Positions 6,162-6,782 of a DNA stretch of 6,782 bases are shown here, piece by piece. The notes below the pieces were generated by a model, which saw only the letters and a list, made by a program, of their open reading frames with translations, did not search any database and had not been told where the DNA came from. Position 1 is the stretch's first letter. Every line of letters starts with the position of its first letter. This stretch comes from JACPSX01 sp035288405 [NCBI: bacterium] (GTDB taxonomy: Bacteria > JACPSX01), in contig DATEAK010000054.1 of NCBI GenBank assembly GCA_035288405.1, positions 1 to 6,782 on the forward strand, read 5' to 3'. The position numbers and the translations under genes are program-made.

Positions 6162-6190
6162 AAAGTATCCGGGAACCGGCTCGATGTCAA
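6162..6190 (-). promoter_or_regulatory. Candidate sigma70-type promoter of the methyltransferase gene
   Basis: On the minus strand a perfect -35 TTGACA (6190-6185) is followed, after an ideal 17-nt spacer, by TACTTT (6167-6162), which matches the -10 consensus at the first, second and last positions. Initiation near 6155 would give a leader of about 33 nt before the ATG at 6122. The weak -10 suggests low basal activity or dependence on an activator. Confidence 0.5.
6169..6179. repeat. Inverted repeat CCGG-GAA-CCGG within the promoter spacer
   Basis: Two CCGG arms around GAA lie wholly between the -35 and -10 elements of the methyltransferase promoter. A protein bound here would block or remodel that promoter. 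The repeat is short and GC-rich in a GC-rich genome, so chance is a real alternative. Confidence 0.2.
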
Positions 6191-6231
6191 CTCTCAGGTG
6201 GAAAAGCCCGCAGAGGACTGCCCCAAGGAAT

Positions 6232-6260
6232 TTGTGGTTTTGCCCGAATTGGTTTATACG
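6232..6260 (+). promoter_or_regulatory. Weak candidate promoter of the MFS gene, possibly giving a leaderless mRNA
   Basis: TTGTGG (6232-6237), a 17-nt spacer and TATACG (6255-6260) form a partial sigma70-like match. Initiation about 7 nt beyond the -10 would fall on or next to the ATG at 6266. The only Shine-Dalgarno-like sequence, GAAGG, is 1 nt from that ATG, too close to work normally. Both observations fit a leaderless transcript, but the promoter match is poor. Confidence 0.25.
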
Positions 6261-6265
6261 AAGGT

Positions 6266-6782
6266 ATGCTGGATCAAACCGCTTTGAACTCAAAGGCTCG
6301 TGTACCGCTTGCGGTTCCCTTCTTTTACGGCTGGGTGGCGGTAACACTTAGCTTTCTCTCGACTTTGGTCGGTGCTGGGATTCGCTCCGCCCCGACCGTG
6401 TTTATCCATCCTTTGGAGATGGAGTTCGGATGGAGTCGGGCAGCGATCGCCTTTGGGATAAGCGTCAATCTCCTTCTCTACGGTCTTGCCGCCCCCATTA
6501 GCGGCTGGCTTCTCGATCGCTTTGGTCCCCGGCGTGTCATGCTGGGAAGTCTGGGGTTTATGGCTGTAGGTGTCGGCTTGACGACAATGATGAAAGAATA
6601 CTGGCACCTCGTTTTTCTCTGGGGGGTCGTCATCGGTCTGGCGGCCGGGGGAACGGCTTCCGTGCTTTCAGCAACGGTTGCCAACCGCTGGTTTGTCGCG
6701 CGCCGCGGCCTTGTCCTGGGTATTCTCAATAGCGCCAATTCAACGGGTCAGCTCATCTTTCTTCCCCTTATGATGACGGTTA
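6266..6782 (+). CDS. Major facilitator superfamily (MFS) transporter, N-terminal part, cut by right edge
   Basis: Secondary transporter of the inner membrane; 172 codons plus one base are visible of an expected 400-430. Helix 1 starts at FFYGWVAVTLSFL (19-31), an opening common in the monocarboxylate and oxalate/formate antiporter-like branch of MFS. The loop EMEFGWSRAAIAFGISVNLL (51-70) leads into helix 2. The MFS motif A analogue GWLLDRFGPRRVMLG (80-94) lies between helices 2 and 3. Helices 3 (about 91-109), 4 (114-136, rich in Gly and Ala) and the start of helix 5 (149-172) follow, with RWFVARRGLVLG between 4 and 5. The ATG at 6266 gives a 15-20 residue cytoplasmic N-terminus before helix 1, as expected. 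No better in-frame start exists just upstream. The substrate is not predictable; an organic anion is a fair guess from the branch only. It diverges from the methyltransferase gene. Confidence 0.92.
   Translation, partial: MLDQTALNSKARVPLAVPFFYGWVAVTLSFLSTLVGAGIRSAPTVFIHPLEMEFGWSRAAIAFGISVNLLLYGLAAPISGWLLDRFGPRRVMLGSLGFMAVGVGLTTMMKEYWHLVFLWGVVIGLAAGGTASVLSATVANRWFVARRGLVLGILNSANSTGQLIFLPLMMTV

Larger units (their letters stand above)
6123..6265. other. 143-bp divergent control region between the methyltransferase and MFS genes
   Basis: The two genes start on opposite strands on either side of this segment, so it must contain both initiation regions. It includes the methyltransferase promoter candidate at 6162-6190, a CCGG-GAA-CCGG inverted repeat inside that promoter's spacer, and a weak MFS promoter candidate at 6232-6260. 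No gene is visible in it. Confidence 0.7.

Noticed and set aside
6123-6347. N-terminal extension of the methyltransferase from an ATG at 6347
   Set aside because: It would add 75 residues with no family similarity, run antisense through the start of the MFS gene, and swallow the TTGACA promoter. The ATG at 6122 has a ribosome binding site and fits the signal-like N-terminus.
1-6782. CRISPR arrays, insertion sequences, tRNA or rRNA genes
   Set aside because: I saw no regularly spaced repeats, transposase-like frames, terminal inverted repeats, or conserved RNA gene segments on either strand.

Overview
This window is dominated by one compact minus-strand operon (5199 down to the left edge) encoding a five-component ABC importer of the dipeptide/oligopeptide/nickel (Dpp/Opp/Nik) class. 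In transcription order it holds a DppB-type permease, a DppC-type permease, a DppD-type ATPase, a DppF-type ATPase and a family 5 solute-binding protein cut by the window edge. Junctions are extremely tight: 2 nt, 0 nt, 4 nt, then an 11-nt overlap. The genes are therefore almost certainly co-transcribed and partly translationally coupled. The binding protein is last, whereas dpp and opp operons usually place it first. It carries a twin-arginine (Tat) signal instead of a Sec or lipoprotein signal.

Upstream of the operon, after a 344-bp non-coding stretch, lies a small co-directional class I SAM-dependent methyltransferase (6122..5544). It has a short hydrophobic N-terminal segment resembling a signal peptide. 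It is transcribed divergently from a plus-strand MFS transporter (6266 to the right edge, partial) across a 143-bp shared control region. That region contains a good sigma70-like promoter for the methyltransferase and a weaker candidate for the MFS gene. The 344-bp stretch before the importer contains a plausible extended -10 promoter and several short palindromes that could be operators. I see no convincing intrinsic terminator there.

The organism is a GC-rich bacterium (roughly 60% GC by eye) that uses Shine-Dalgarno signals. A soluble Tat-exported binding protein with no lipobox fits a Gram-negative (diderm) envelope better than a Gram-positive one. Nothing in the sequence fixes the phylum, and no rRNA or tRNA gene is present.

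Functionally, the importer would bind an unknown small ligand in the periplasm, pass it through the DppB/DppC channel, and drive uptake with the DppD/DppF ATPase pair. Both ATPases keep all catalytic motifs and the four C-terminal cysteines. The link between the importer, the methyltransferase and the MFS transporter is proximity only. I did not find a clearly new defence, mobile or RNA system. The most unusual points are the Tat-exported binding protein at the operon end, the apparently exported methyltransferase, and the undescribed palindromes in the two control regions.
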